Positions 21,800-33,373 of a stretch of DNA of 64,000 nucleotides are shown here, piece by piece. The stretch is from positions 291,353,089 through 291,417,088 of the forward strand of contig NC_073746.1 in assembly GCF_029784135.1 (NCBI RefSeq), in the 5' to 3' direction. This DNA is from Toxorhynchites rutilus septentrionalis. Lineage: Eukaryota > Arthropoda > Insecta > Diptera > Culicidae. The notes under the pieces were generated by a model that worked only from the letters and a program-made list of their open reading frames with translations, did no database searches and was not told where the DNA came from. The first letter of the stretch is position 1, and each line of letters begins with the position of its first letter. Both the position numbers and the translations under genes were made by a program.

Positions 21800-22480
21800 A
21801 TTTTCGACGAACTTTGTGGAATATCGAATTTTTAGGAATTTTCGAAACTTCGAATTTTCGTATATTAGCAGTCATTTTAATCACAAATTATGAATCCTGA
21901 TGTTATTTAAAACAAAAAAGGTGATTATCAATTTCCTTCTAAATGTAGCCATTCTCGAGATATTTAAAAAAATATTTGTAATTTATTGTCCTTTTAATAG
22001 TAAATAGGCCCTTTAAATATGTTTGTCGTGTTATACCATCATGTTCATGAGATTTTATAATTTCGCTTATAATTTCCAACAACTTTTCCAAATACACCGT
22101 TATGGTAAAGACATATGTTTAGGAGTTACGTTACGAAACATTCGAAGACATGTGGATTAATACAAAACGTAGCGAAACTAAAAAATCTTTTTTATCTTAG
22201 TACAAACTTCAATCAATCAAAAAAAATTGTTGGAACTTATAAGATATAACACGACAAACATATTAAAAGAGATTATTTACTATAAAAAAGATTATAAATT
22301 AGAATTATTTTTTTAAATATCTCGAGAATGGTTACATTTAGAAGGAGATTGATAGTAACCTTTTTTGTTTTAAATCACATCAGAATTCATAATTTGTGGC
22401 TAAGAATGATTGCTAACATACAAAAATTCGAAGTTTTGAAAATTCCTAAAAATTCGATGTTCCACAAATTTTATCAAAAA
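21800..22480. repeat. Foldback repeat of about 680 bp
   Basis: The left arm (about 21800-22080) contains TCCTTCTAAATGTAGCCATT and CTCGAGATATTTAAAAAAAT, then CCCTTTAAATATGTTTGTCG. The right arm (about 22230-22480) carries the reverse complements: ACGACAAACATATTAAAAG, TTTTTTTAAATATCTCGAGA, ATGGTTACATTTAGAAGGAG. Arms are imperfect. No terminal duplication was identified. The unpaired centre is about 22090-22220. Confidence 0.65.
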
Positions 22481-22914
22481 TATAACAAAACAAACAAAAA
22501 TGCCTCGAAAATTCATGATCATCTGATGATTCTAACTGGTAGAAACATAACGGAAGCGGAAGATATAAGCAGCGAATCAAGAGTACTCTAAAATAAACGC
22601 TTCGATGTCGTTTGACATTTCGACCCGTTGTTGTGGTGCATTTTGGACATGCATATGGGCATCTTACCTCGCTTATTTAAGAATGGTGTAATATGAATGG
22701 GTTTGGAATTCTCGTTATTTCTGTTGGTTTTCCTATTCGTAATCGTTATTGCACATTTCATTACAAAGAAAACAAAAGTGGCTACGTTGTGAATATGAAG
22801 AAACGTTGAAATGTGTAGTAAAAATACATGTTTCATTCTGTTTTGCTTAACAGGGGCGTCTTCCCCTAACCAGTTAACTGCGGCGTCTCCATTTAAAAGT
22901 GCGCACAGTTTTGC

Positions 22915-23620
22915 ATCAAAATTGGAGAAATGCTGGTCAACCAGGCCATGTTGCATCGATCAAAAAAGTTAGTATTCGGACGGAGAAATGTCTGGAGAAT
23001 ACGGCGGGTGGGATAGGACCTCCCATTTCAGCGTTTCCAAGTATGTTTTGACCGGTTTCGCGACATGCGGCCGAGCATTGTCGTACGGCAAAATAACTCT
23101 ACCGTGTCTTTGCTCGTATTGAGGTCGTTTTTCCTTCAGTGCATGGCTCAAACGCATCAATTGTCGTCAGTAGAGGTCCCCCGTAATGGTTTCATTCGGT
23201 TTTAGCAGCTTATAGTACAACACACCCAGCTGGTCCCATCAAATAGACAGCATAATCTTCTGGCTGTGAATATTCCGCGCGGCCGTCGATTTCGATGCAT
23301 GGTCGGGGTATCCATACGTTGCCCGATGTTTAGGATTGTCGTAATGGACCCACTTTTCAACGCCAGTAACGATTCGATGCAAAAAACCCTTCCTTTTATG
23401 CCGTTGAAGCAGTTGTTCGCATGTGAAAAAACGGCGTTCGACGTCTCGTGGCTTCAATTCATACGGCACCCAATGTCAAATCTTTCGGATCATTCCCATT
23501 GCTTTTAAATATATATGGATATGGTTTGCTGAGCTACTCCAAGTGTATCTGCAAGTTATTGTTGCGTTTGTGACGGATCTCGATCGAGTAAAGCCTCCAA
23601 TTCTTGATCGTCAAACTTTT
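22915..23620 (-). pseudogene. Mariner transposase remnant with mutated catalytic residues
   Basis: The minus strand reads, with shifts: KFDDQELEALLDRDPSQTQQ, then LADTLGVAQQTIS (helix-turn-helix), PYELKPRDVERRFFTCEQLL, IVTGVEKWVHYDNPKHR, LKPNETITGDLY, HALKEKRPQYEQRHGRVILP, YDNARPHVAKPVKTYLETL, PPYSPDISPSEY. The order and motifs are those of DD34D mariner (SETMAR-like). The first catalytic Asp is Val (GVEKW) and the third is Glu (SPSEY), each read directly. Stops follow SPSEY twice. Similarity ends near 22915 on the C-terminal side. At 23617 the N-terminal side is cut by a hairpin-ended repeat. A dead copy. Confidence 0.88.
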
Positions 23621-24695
23621 GACGTAGGATTACGTCTTTCGGGAACATATTGGGGTACAAATTGAAAATCGAAAATCGAGCACATCGTAAAAATTGTCCA
23701 TTTCAAACGCTTCTTGCTGAGTCATTTCATGATAGATTGATTAAATTTTTGCGTCAATCGATTTCGGCACTCCACAAAAAATTTTTATATTGAATAAAAT
23801 AATATATGTCATGAAACTAACCATCGAACAATTGAAAAATCTCAACCCCTATCCTAACGGAAATACCCACTTCTGATTGGTCGAAATTGACGACACACGC
23901 GGCGGTTCCCTAACAGAAACATCAAAACCAAGCTGCCTGGAGGAAATCGACATCACAAATACATGAAAGAAGGAGAAGCTTTTGCTCCCACCGAAATGTA
24001 TTCCCTAACAGAGACATCAAAGCCAAGCTGCCTGGGGGAAATCGACGTTGCAAATACATGAAAGTGGGGGGAACTTTTGTTCCTAACGAGATGTGTTCCC
24101 TAACAGAGACATCAAAACCAAGTTGCCCGGAGGAAATCGACATTGCAAATATATGCAAGTCGGGGGCATTTTTATATTGCAAGTAAGGTGAGTGATACAT
24201 TTAATTCTAGAAAATAAATTTAAATTTGGAACGTTAATGTTGGTTGCTTCGTGAAATTTCATATCAATGACCGATCGTATATTGTGAAAAAATTTAGCAC
24301 AAGTGTAAGTATAAAATTTTATATGGTAGCAGTTGTGTTAAAAATGACTTGATATATGAAACGATTTATTTCAGTTTCCATAAATAAAAATCAAGGTGTG
24401 TTCCCGCTCGAGAACGGGTCGTTTGGTTCAAGCTTTCTGTTCTGTTGTGTTCATTTTTTTCTTTATTTCATCCATACATAACATAGGAGACATCTCGTCT
24501 AGGATCACAGAGGGCGGTTTCCACCATATCTCATTCCATTCGGCATCTTATATCTGATACGAAACGGCCTTTTACAGGGTCAAAGAGTTTAACGATGTAA
24601 TTCGTCAAACATATCCGAAATCAACAGATAGCCTAACGGAATCCTACGTCAACTATACGGTCGTGTCTCGGTAACAACCCTCCTGTGACTTTTTC
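23617..24695 (+). repeat. Hairpin-ended dispersed repeat, copy 2, with 95-bp minisatellite
   Basis: The left end is TTTTGACGTAGGATTACGTC followed by TTTCGGGAA. The right end at about 24641 is AATCCTACGTCAACTATACG, then GTCGTGTCTC and AACCCTCCTGTGACTTTTT. Inside, three tandem units start TTCCCTAACAGA at 23906, 24001 and 24096, a regular 95-bp spacing, homologous to the units at 4754-4950. It abuts the truncated mariner, so it probably landed in that element. Confidence 0.65.
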
Positions 24696-25379
24696 TCACA
24701 ATTTTACTCACATCGTTTGTAAATTCCCTTCGTCCAAAGAGCGTGATTGATAATATATAGTAGTCCGAATTATTCGACCTGAAAGATTGTCAATGTAAAC
24801 TTCTCGCTTATAAGGGAAACCCTAGAAGTGCTCTCGGCTTGCACATATTAGAAAGCTGATTTCCCCAGGCTCCTTTGTTTTGAAGTTTGTGTTGGGGAAA
24901 CCGTATTCCGCTGTTACTCTGGTTGCTCCTTTTGTTCGGTACAATTTGAGCAGCACAAATCGAGCCTTAAAAATGTGGGATATAGCGCGTTTAGATAATG
25001 CTTGACATTTCACAATTATTCAGATGTTCACCTTACGGAAAATAAAATTTTATTCATTGTGATAGGTGAATAGAAATATGTATTTGACAATTGATGCAAA
25101 GATTTTTGCGATCCATAAAGAAAGGGTTGAGTTATGTATAGTGTTTAGATCTTCATTCTACCCCCCATATTTCCTGCTAGACGTAGCCCTACGTCGAAAT
25201 TGTGAATATTTTCGATTTGGAAAATTCCTAGTGGAAAATTTAAATACACAGCTTTAGGGTGAAATTAATCAACCTATTTTTTCATCATTTTCTTGTTTAT
25301 GATCAAGAAAGTATAGAAATTCACTGATTCCTTTACCCATGATCATTTAAATGATAATTCACAGAATTGAGGATACAAA
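24696..25379. other. Spacer with one inverted minisatellite-unit copy
   Basis: No gene is seen. At about 24830-24925 one unit of the hairpin-family minisatellite lies in reverse (CCCCAGGCTCCTTTGTTTTG, GTGTTGGGGAAACCG). The remainder is AT-rich and unassigned. Confidence 0.4.
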
Positions 25380-26430
25380 ACCTTATTGAATCCACCTATT
25401 GGTGTAATCGTACCTTTCTCATATCTAAATCTAAAGTTTGATCTGCAGGTTATCCGGAGACTGGCTATCCTCATATGGCCAAACACCCTTGAATAGGTCA
25501 CCAATGAGCTAGTTTTGACCTAAGACAAGACCAGACAATAGGGGGTCGATTTCGGACCAGTTTTCGGACCAGCTGCTGATTGGTCAATTCTAAAGGGTTG
25601 CCATTAATTTTTGAAAATGCACTTCGACATAATGTACTCATGGTATGTGCTCTCACACTAATTTTCATGATAATGCATCACAGAAAAATACAAGTTGTTG
25701 TGAAATACAACAATTTTGCTTCACATCATCCAAATGTATCCAATTCATAAAATGTGTGATACGAAAACATATGTTAGAGGCGTGAAGAAATAGTCTTCGA
25801 AACTTTATCTCATTTGAAAACTTGACATCTCGAGTGGTTCGGCATCCCTGTTGCTCGCATTTGGTCGAAGAGAAAGAGTAAGAAGCCAGTTGTCACGTCT
25901 TGTCTTAGGTTTTGACAAACCATAAAGTTCAATATATCGCATGATGGGTTTTGGTTCTGGTCATGAAGTGGTCGCTTTCAATATAGACTTGAATGCATCA
26001 CAAAAAAGCTTGTTTTGAAAATCATGCAGTTTAATACTCTTAATGCGGGTTTGGTGTAGTTTTGGGTTCTGGAATCTACGGCCCCTTCTTTCAATTGAAA
26101 CGGTGAAACGCGTCCAAATCGGTTCAACCGTTTCAGAGAAAACTGAGAAAACTTTTCTGTGCAATTGATTTTTCTCACATGTTTCAATAATAATTGTAAT
26201 TATTTGGCGTTTATTAATATCGTTTTGATGTGTTGAAAATATGTTTCCATGTGCCATGCTCAAAAATGGAAACGAAAATGCGGTTCAAAAATAGATAAAT
26301 TTTTATGCATTTGATAAGCGATTCGATGAGAACCACTGACGAGAAGAACCTACATATGATTATTGAGTGTTTGATCACCGGGGTCAATGTCTCCGGATGA
26401 CGGTACCACACATTTTGTACTCTAGTCAAC
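25380..26430 (+). repeat. Dispersed repeat, copy A (related to 31840-34620)
   Basis: Blocks shared in the same order and orientation with 31840-34620 include TTTTGGGTTCTGGAATCTA, ATATCGTTTTGATGTG, AACCACTGACGAGAAG-like and CCGGATGACGGTA. Copy B is interrupted by a SINE and by Helitron-like DNA. Neither copy codes for a recognisable protein. Class unknown. Confidence 0.5.
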
Positions 26431-29307
26431 TTTCGAATGAATGAATTCCTCTTAAATGAAGTTCAATGAAAAAAAAACCGAATTGTTAAGATAGCCCTAT
26501 TGTTTTCAATTACTGTAAATGTTTTTCGTTTAAGTACTAAAAGCCAATGTATTTTTTTAAGTTAGTCAGTCTTTACGAGCCAAAGGCTCACAGATATCAT
26601 CATATTTATGAATAAATAAAAAAAATTGGTGCGAACCTTCATTGCAGTAGTTCATAGAACAGTTCTCTATTTAATTTAGAGATAATAACAAAATCAAAAG
26701 TGCAACGGTATTTTTCGCCAACTGACAACTGAAAAGAAATGTGGCCATTTCTCCATCATCCGATGGAAATAACGTGTCAGTAAACCGTCCGGCCTCGTGC
26801 CGATTAGACGGAAATCACAACTGACAGTTGGATGACCCCTGCTGCTACAAGCGTTTTCCTTTCATCCATCAACACACACAAACGCGCGCGTTGTTCATGT
26901 GTCCATCCGTCCGTTGTTCAGCACGCCGATGAGTTCCGTCGTGTGCTGGCTCGGCCAAATAAAGTGCATCCTGATAAACTGAACCCCTTTCTGTTATTTC
27001 TCCAATCCCCCTTATACATTACTGTTGAAGCGTATGACTTCTGGCTTTGTCCCGTCACCGTTTCATAAAATTACAATTAACCGGTAGAGCACCGATTTAA
27101 ATAAAGTGGTTCCGGTCGTGACCTGGATGAATGTTCAACAGTTCATGTACAACCTGGTTTTCGTTGATTTTTTTATTTATTTATTTTCTCTTTGCAGGAA
27201 GAAATTCAGACCTTCGCGATCACCTGTTGCAGCAGGAAATCATTTTCGTTTTCCCGGTAGGGGACTTATGGTAATTTTCATTTCCATACGATGCTTCCTA
27301 AAACAGGCACTTGCAGCGAAGGGAACATCCAAGGTTTGTGCAATTAGTCTAGCGTGAATCTGGTTTGGGAAATTACAGAGGGATTCACACCGACGAGTTC
27401 GTTAGCCACAGGATTCTACTCTTCGCATGAGTGGGAACACGAAACAAACGAACAGGTAGTGAATGGGGTGAGGTGTTTTAAATTATTATCACTTTTGCGA
27501 TACGGGGTACGCTTCCGAGCATCCTGAGGAAGCGAATCGGCAGTTGAACGGAAAATCACCCCTCCTCGTTCAGTCGGAAGAAGATGGTTTATATCGCGAA
27601 GGAGACTTTATTTTTAGACGTTTCACATCTAAATGCAGCCGGAAGTTTTCACCTTCGGTGCACTATCCTCATTTAAAATGCACGTTTTGCTTTCGACTAT
27701 TTCTCCCTGCGTGTGTACTTTTGTATGGGGATGTTAGAAAGACGAGGGAGTAATTCAAGTGTGGAGAAGGAAAACACACACGCACCCGGATGTGCTGTTC
27801 TCGTCCTTGAGGGGTCTTTAATGATAAGTTGTGAAAAGCTGTTTGTTGAAGAGTCGTTTATTTTGTCCTTTTCAGCCGGAAGAAGATTTTTTATCGGGGA
27901 ATTTTGAAGACGTTATAACTGTCTAATGGAATTATTTGGGGTGGAAAGGGTCTCTATTCCAAGACTAGCTGTTTCCCACAGTATTTTAGATGTTTAGATC
28001 GAAAATTTTGATCAAGATATATAACATTCAGTTAGAATCTTATAACTGAATTTAACGAACTTTGTGGAAGCCTTACAATACATAACGACATACAGACAGG
28101 TTGCATTTTATCACTTTTTTCTAGCAATTTGAGAGTGGAATGTTACATACCAAAAACGTGTATTATTCATTCTGTAATGTGGAAGTGAAGTGAAAAACCA
28201 CTTAAAGAATTCAGATTCGGAGGAATTTTTCTGTTTTTTTTCATTGTTTGAACAGTGTTATTAACGTCTTCTTGATGTTATTATTCGACTAATTTATACG
28301 ATTTTATCGAAATAAATATGTATTTTTGTATTACCATAATTAGTACACTTTACATCTACGTGCCAATTATCGCAATATCGAAAGGTGCCTTGTTCCTATT
28401 ATGGTTGTACCATAACATAGGGTTGTTATGCTATTATGGTTGTAATTAACGTTTTCACGATGTGCGATTGCATATCAAAGGGCGCTTTTAAACGCTCAGT
28501 AGTGTTGTGAAATAGCACTATGCGTGAGGCACATAACAACATCCTAATCTAGAGATGAAACGGATATTCGGTATCCTGCCTATCCGGTCAATACTTGGTA
28601 TCCTGCCGGATACCGGATATTAGAAAAAAAAACAATAATTTCTCATTAACAGAAGATAAATCATAACCGGAACATGTAATGCTTGTTAATTCTTTTTTGA
28701 TTTGTAGTTAATTAAGTGTACCCTCTCTCAGATTATCATGCCGGAAATTCTTAATTTTTTCATTTTGAATACAAGTAATTGGTGGATGTTCTGTGCGTAC
28801 TGAAATTATGTGGCACAAAATCTGTCAGGAAGGCCATGTTTATCGTGAGAGAAAGTCAATTAAGAGAATCGATCAAATCAAAAGAAAAAATTAGGCAAAA
28901 ATTGCCGAATAATGAATAATAAATAATGAGCCTTGTACAGAATTTATTGGAATTTTCAAAACTATCTTCTGATTGTAAATAATCGCATTATTGAAAATGT
29001 ATTCATTAGAAAAATGAAACTTTTCATTATATCAAAACTTTTTCTTGTAGTAACACCGGGAACACTATAACATGTTTTTTTAATACAATTTAGTCAGTTA
29101 ATCATCGAAATATCAGTGAGAATCTTCAAAAACAGAGTTCGAACTACTAGAAAAAGTATGGTTTTGTATACTTTTGAACTAAAATAGAATATTTATTCGC
29201 CAATTTCTGCAAGTTGGTGACACATGTTCTCCATAATTGGTACACTTACCCTATATGATCCACTTTTTTATTTTGATTTGTTGTGCAACTTTAGAACTTC
29301 ACGATAT
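26431..29307. other. Largely unique DNA without a recognisable gene
   Basis: A GC-richer part (26750-27950) has only short frames that I cannot assign. Around 28560-28622 are irregular repeats of GGTATCCTGCC and CCGGATA. The rest is AT-rich. No splice-linked coding exons were recognised. Confidence 0.4.
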
Positions 29308-29521
29308 TCACTAAGACGGGACGCGAGACAAGACAAAACAGTTATTGTTCTTACTATTTTAAACGGTTTAAAATTTACTTTAATTGTCGAACGGACAATA
29401 TCGGACATTGTCCCGTAGATGAGCAGCTCCGCGCCCGAAACCGGTCGACAATTAAGGTAAATTTTAATCCGTTTAAAATAGTAAGAACAATTAGTGTTTT
29501 GTCTTGTCTCGCGTCGCGTGA
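29308..29521. repeat. Inverted dimer of the retroposed repeat seen at 2118-2262
   Basis: The arms are 29308-29388 and about 29440-29521. The left starts TCACTAAGACGGGACGCGAG and the right, reversed, TCACGCGACGCGAGACAAG. Both continue with GTTCTTACTATTTTAAACGG. The asymmetric middle carries GGACATTGTCCCGTAGATGA and CGCGCCCGAAACCGGTCGAC, matching the 2128-2250 copy. Confidence 0.7.
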
Positions 29522-30049
29522 AAGCTATTTGATTGTTACTTATTGATCCAAAAACTTGTTTCAATAGCTGAAAAATAGCTTTGGAAGCAAGTTATTGAAA
29601 TCATAACAATCTCACTCATTGACGATGCTTGCATTTGTGGTAATCGGAATGTGTTCCCGAGCACGGACGCAAAATCAAGGCACCTGGGGAATTTCCAAAC
29701 CAATATGGTCTAAATCGAAAAAGTTGCATTGTACACTTAGCTATACTTGTTTGTTCTCAATCAATAATGTTTAATCATTATATCAAGCTTCAAAACGACC
29801 AAATATATAATAATATATAATATATAATAACTGATTTTTGGCCATTAAAATGTGGGGTGATTTGGTCATTGTTGTAGATAATACGAATAATGTGTGTTTT
29901 TCATTAAAAAAACATGCTTACGTTTATGTAAAATAACTCAGGATACTATTTCAAACAGTAACAGTGGTCTGGGATCGATACCAGGTATCTTGGCCAGAAG
30001 CCAGAGCAGAAGAATTGGATCGAGACCATACAAGACCATACAATGCCTG

Positions 30050-30100
30050 TGGTCATCCTTTTGTACCATAAAAATTCGTTATGGTACAAAAGGATGACCA
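30050..30100. repeat. Perfect 22-bp hairpin
   Basis: The arms 30050-30071 and 30079-30100 are exact reverse complements around a 7-base loop (AAATTCG). The core of the stem is GGTCATCCTTTTGTACCATA. There is no T-run after it and no gene nearby, so it is not a bacterial-type terminator. It may be a foldback element core. Confidence 0.85.
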
Positions 30101-30308
30101 TATTTTTTCCGTAATTCCGCGGCATCTGGAATCAAATCAAAGTTTCAAACCTTTATGACCAATTCACCGCATAGTAAATTCTCCATATCACCCACACAGC
30201 ATGCAAATATTTAAATGCAATTTATTTCATTTATTGTTATTAAACTTACAGTTTCGCTGCATCAAAAAGTTTCTCGTCTATTTGATGCACACAACTTTAC
30301 TGCACAAT

Positions 30309-30370
30309 ACACGAAAAGTTTGTTTGATCAGCCTGTTTTTTTCTCGGCTGATCAAACAAACTTTTCGTGT
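30309..30370. repeat. Perfect 25-bp hairpin
   Basis: The arms 30309-30333 and 30346-30370 are exact complements around a 12-base T-rich loop. The stem contains GAAAAGTTTGTTTGATCAGC. A second, smaller hairpin (GCATCAAA / TTTGATGC) lies just upstream at about 30259-30288. Confidence 0.85.
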
Positions 30371-31160
30371 TTGTATGTAAAGCTTACAATTTCTTACAAT
30401 CATAGTAATTGCTTTGTTCATACTAGCGTTTCCCACCACCTGCCAAATTTTACCAGGGTTTTTACTCGTTAGGAACATACGGTTCAACAACAGAAGGAGA
30501 TTACATTATAAAAAAATACAACTTGAGCCATACTTTCCGAGATAAAGGGACTGTCCAAATCACCCCCACTTACCTTCTTCGCTTCCATTCGATCGCAATG
30601 ATAATAAAATTACACGTATTACCGTTTGAACTACTTATCTTGGTACCGCGTTATCTGCATCTAGATGCCAACGACGGTTGTTTGTTTACAAAACAGAAAT
30701 TAGTGTGCAATGAAAAAAGCTATTTGACTGATTCCAGTAAAGTTATTGAAACATCTAGGAAATGCAAATAAATATATCAGTTGTGAAATATTGATGTTGC
30801 GTGAAATCGATTGCTACTCTAGAGCTATTTCATCAATAGTCCTACGGAATTGTTAATTTGTGCGTTATTCAACAAACAATCATAAGGCGTTATTAAACTA
30901 AACGGTTAAATAATGGTCGAAAAATAGCATTGAGTGCATAAAAAGACGATATGCTGAGCTATACTTTGTATAAGATATTATTTAGATCAAATTGAAACTT
31001 TTGTTATTCGATATTTACTTGGCTAGTATGCCGGGAAAACGATTTGAAACGTTTCTTCAACTGCAAAGGATCTTTTGTACAATACTTGACGGACTACTGA
31101 AATCAGCATTCACTGCAAGCGTTTCTAAGCTCATGTTCAACTGCTTGACATTACATTTTT

Positions 31161-31230
31161 AAGTGGCCTAACGGAGCAAATGCTTAGATGGAAGATCACC
31201 AATGCAAAGGTCATGAGTTTGAATCACGGC
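31161..31230 (+). repeat. tRNA-like remnant, probable SINE head
   Basis: GTGGCCTAACGGAGCAAATG resembles an A box, and AGGTCATGAGTTTGAATCAC resembles a B box with T arm. A T-rich tract follows. Stems do not pair fully, so a working tRNA is unlikely. Confidence 0.4.
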
Positions 31231-31625
31231 TATTTTCTTTATCTTTTTTTACTGTTCATCAAAAGCTGAACAAGTTTTATCTAGTAGCTGTAAAATACTG
31301 TAACAAGTGTTAAGGTGCTAAAAAGCGGATTCTAATTATCCGACCCTACCCCACCCTTTTCAATTAGATCTGAAAATTGGTACCGTAAACCGTGGGAAAA
31401 TTGATTAATATTCTCAGAAAAATGTAAATATTTCCGAAATGTGTTTATTAATTCACACCCAATTATTAAGCAGTACTTATACCAAGGTCACAAAACGTTA
31501 GGAAATGTATGTTGAAAAATTTCCTCAATAGGTTAGTTTGGGATTTTAAGCGGAAAATTTCAAGACACACCTTTGGGGTGAAATTGATCAATTTTTTTTC
31601 CTTACTTTCTAGTGAAATATACTCA

Positions 31626-31705
31626 TCAACAGATAGCCAAACGGAATCCTACGTCAACTATGCACTCGTGTTTCGGACACAACCCTCCTGTGACTTTTTG
31701 GAAAA
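31626..31705 (+). repeat. Right-end fragment of the hairpin-ended repeat family
   Basis: ATCAACAGATAGCCAAACGG, then ATCCTACGTCAACTATGC and ACACAACCCTCCTGTGAC. It matches 24619-24695 almost base for base. A partner left end was not recognised upstream. Confidence 0.6.
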
Positions 31706-32128
31706 AAAATAGTGTAATATGTGCAAAATGTATACAAATTCAATTCAAATCCAATTCAGAACACATCCGGTTTACGTAAATGAGGTAATATAGGCATGAA
31801 TCAATTACAAATAAGCTGGTTTTGGAAAATAATGATTATTGATACTAAAACTGGAAGGTTGGTGTTATTTTGGGTTCTGGAATCTATGGCCAATCACTTG
31901 TTCCCGCCATATCTCCGGAACCCGTGAACCGATTCCGGTAAAACTCTGAAAAGTTCTCGATTCAAATAAAATGGGGTTTCAAATGAAACTAGTCGCGTCC
32001 AATTTGGTTCAGTTTGGTTTCGAAAAAAATGAGCCATTGGTCAACATTGGTTGTCTGGTTAAAAAAACGGTGTCTTTAATGGTGCATTTTTGAAAAATGG
32101 ATTTTTCGCACTTCTTTAAATAGTACTT

Positions 32129-32399
32129 TTTTTTTTTTTTTTATCTTCGCTTATTTTTCGTCGGCCTATTTCCGCCACTTTAGTGCCAATCACCGACATC
32201 AGGGAGGCGACTCCACCTGTTCCTACCTATCAGACTCAACAACTCATGAGCCGGGCCAACTTCTTTTACTTCCGCTCCGAAGGAAGACGTAACCAGAGAT
32301 TTTTCGCCTCAGAAAATCCCAACGACGCCAGCTGGGATTGAACCCAGGCCGATCGGATTGTGAGGCTGTTACGCTAACCATACAACCACTGGCGCCGTC
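32129..32399 (-). mobile_element. tRNA-derived SINE with 13-bp target duplication
   Basis: TTAAATAGTACTT is present at 32116-32128 and 32400-32412. Between them, on the minus strand, is a tRNA-like head with A box TGGTTAGCGTAACAG and B box GGTTCAATCCC, a non-tRNA body of about 170 bp, and a poly(A) tail (the T-run from 32129 on the plus strand). The structure matches tRNA-derived, poly(A)-tailed mosquito SINEs such as Feilai. The pol III boxes look intact. Confidence 0.92.
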
Positions 32400-32524
32400 T
32401 TAAATAGTACTTGTCACTATCTAATTACTATTTCAACTCATGAAGAATCAGCTGAGTGTAAATTTATATGTTTTATGTCCACTGATATCGTTTTGATGTG
32501 ATGAAAATATGTTTCTTTACCTTT

Positions 32525-33240
32525 AAGCCATACAAATGAAACACAAATTTCTGCATTACTCGAGAATTAATCAAGCAAATGAAACCAAATTAGGCATACG
32601 GAGGTTTTATGGTGCAATAAATGTTTCTATGGTGGTTAGACACTTTACCCCCCTCTCCATTTTAAAAATTCCTGTATAACACGAAAACTAATCAAGTAAA
32701 TGGAGCCATGCGAAGGTTTTAGGGGACACGAAACGTTTCTATGGTGAATAGACACTCCTCCCCTCTCTCTGAAGGGAGATGGGGGACTGCAAACTAATTA
32801 GGCAAACGGAACCAAATTTGGCATGTGGAGGTTTTAGAGGGGGAGGAAACATTTCTAAGGTGGTTCAACACTCCTCCCATCTTTCTAAGAAGAGGGGGTT
32901 TGGGGGGGGGGGTTGCCATAGAAATGAAACACAAATTTCTGCATAACTCGAGAATTAATCAAGAAAATGAAGCCAAATTTGATGTGAAGGTTTTAGGGGG
33001 CACGAAACGTTTCTATGATGAATACACTCCTCCCCCTCTCTAAGGGAGGCTGCCATACCAATGGAATACAAACTTCTGCATAACTCGAGAACTAATCAAG
33101 CACAATTTGGGATGTGAGGGTTTTTTGGTATAAGAAATGTTTGAATAATGGCTAGACATCCCTCCCTCATCTGGAATGGAGAGGGGGTCCCATAAAAATG
33201 TTACACATATTTCAACCAAAAATATTCCAATCAAACATGA
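32525..33240 (+). repeat. Tandem repeat of about 110-140-bp units
   Basis: Five or so diverged units, each with GAAACACAAATTTCTGCAT, ACTCGAGAATTAATCAAG, AAATTTGGCATGTGGAGG, GAAACGTTTCTATGGTG and CCTCCCCTCTC. Related units occur on the other strand at 18460-18590 and 54680-54950. It precedes the Helitron-like sequence at 33374-34454 and may be part of that element. Confidence 0.7.
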
Positions 33241-33373
33241 CAATGGAAAATTTTTGGAATAGTCTGAAGGAAAATGGGAAAATTCGGAAAATTAAATTCC
33301 CTTATGTTCTACAATTATATAGCGACAAGCGTTGTTCGTCCATTTGATGTTTACGCTAACGAAATATCTTTAT

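Larger units (their letters stand above)
29522..31625. other. Spacer containing hairpins and a tRNA-like remnant
   Basis: No coding gene is seen. 29645-29690 carries another fragment of the hairpin-family minisatellite unit (TTCCCGAGCACGGACGC). The two perfect hairpins and the tRNA-like segment are listed separately. The rest is AT-rich. Confidence 0.4.

Noticed and set aside
23906..24190. CRISPR-like array
   Set aside because: Units are contiguous 95-bp tandem repeats without short identical repeats and unique spacers. The DNA is eukaryotic.
30050..30100. Transcription terminator or microRNA precursor
   Set aside because: No T-run as in bacterial terminators. The stem is shorter than a typical microRNA precursor, so it is reported only as a hairpin.
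31161..31230. Functional tRNA gene
   Set aside because: The B box is degenerate and the acceptor stem does not pair.
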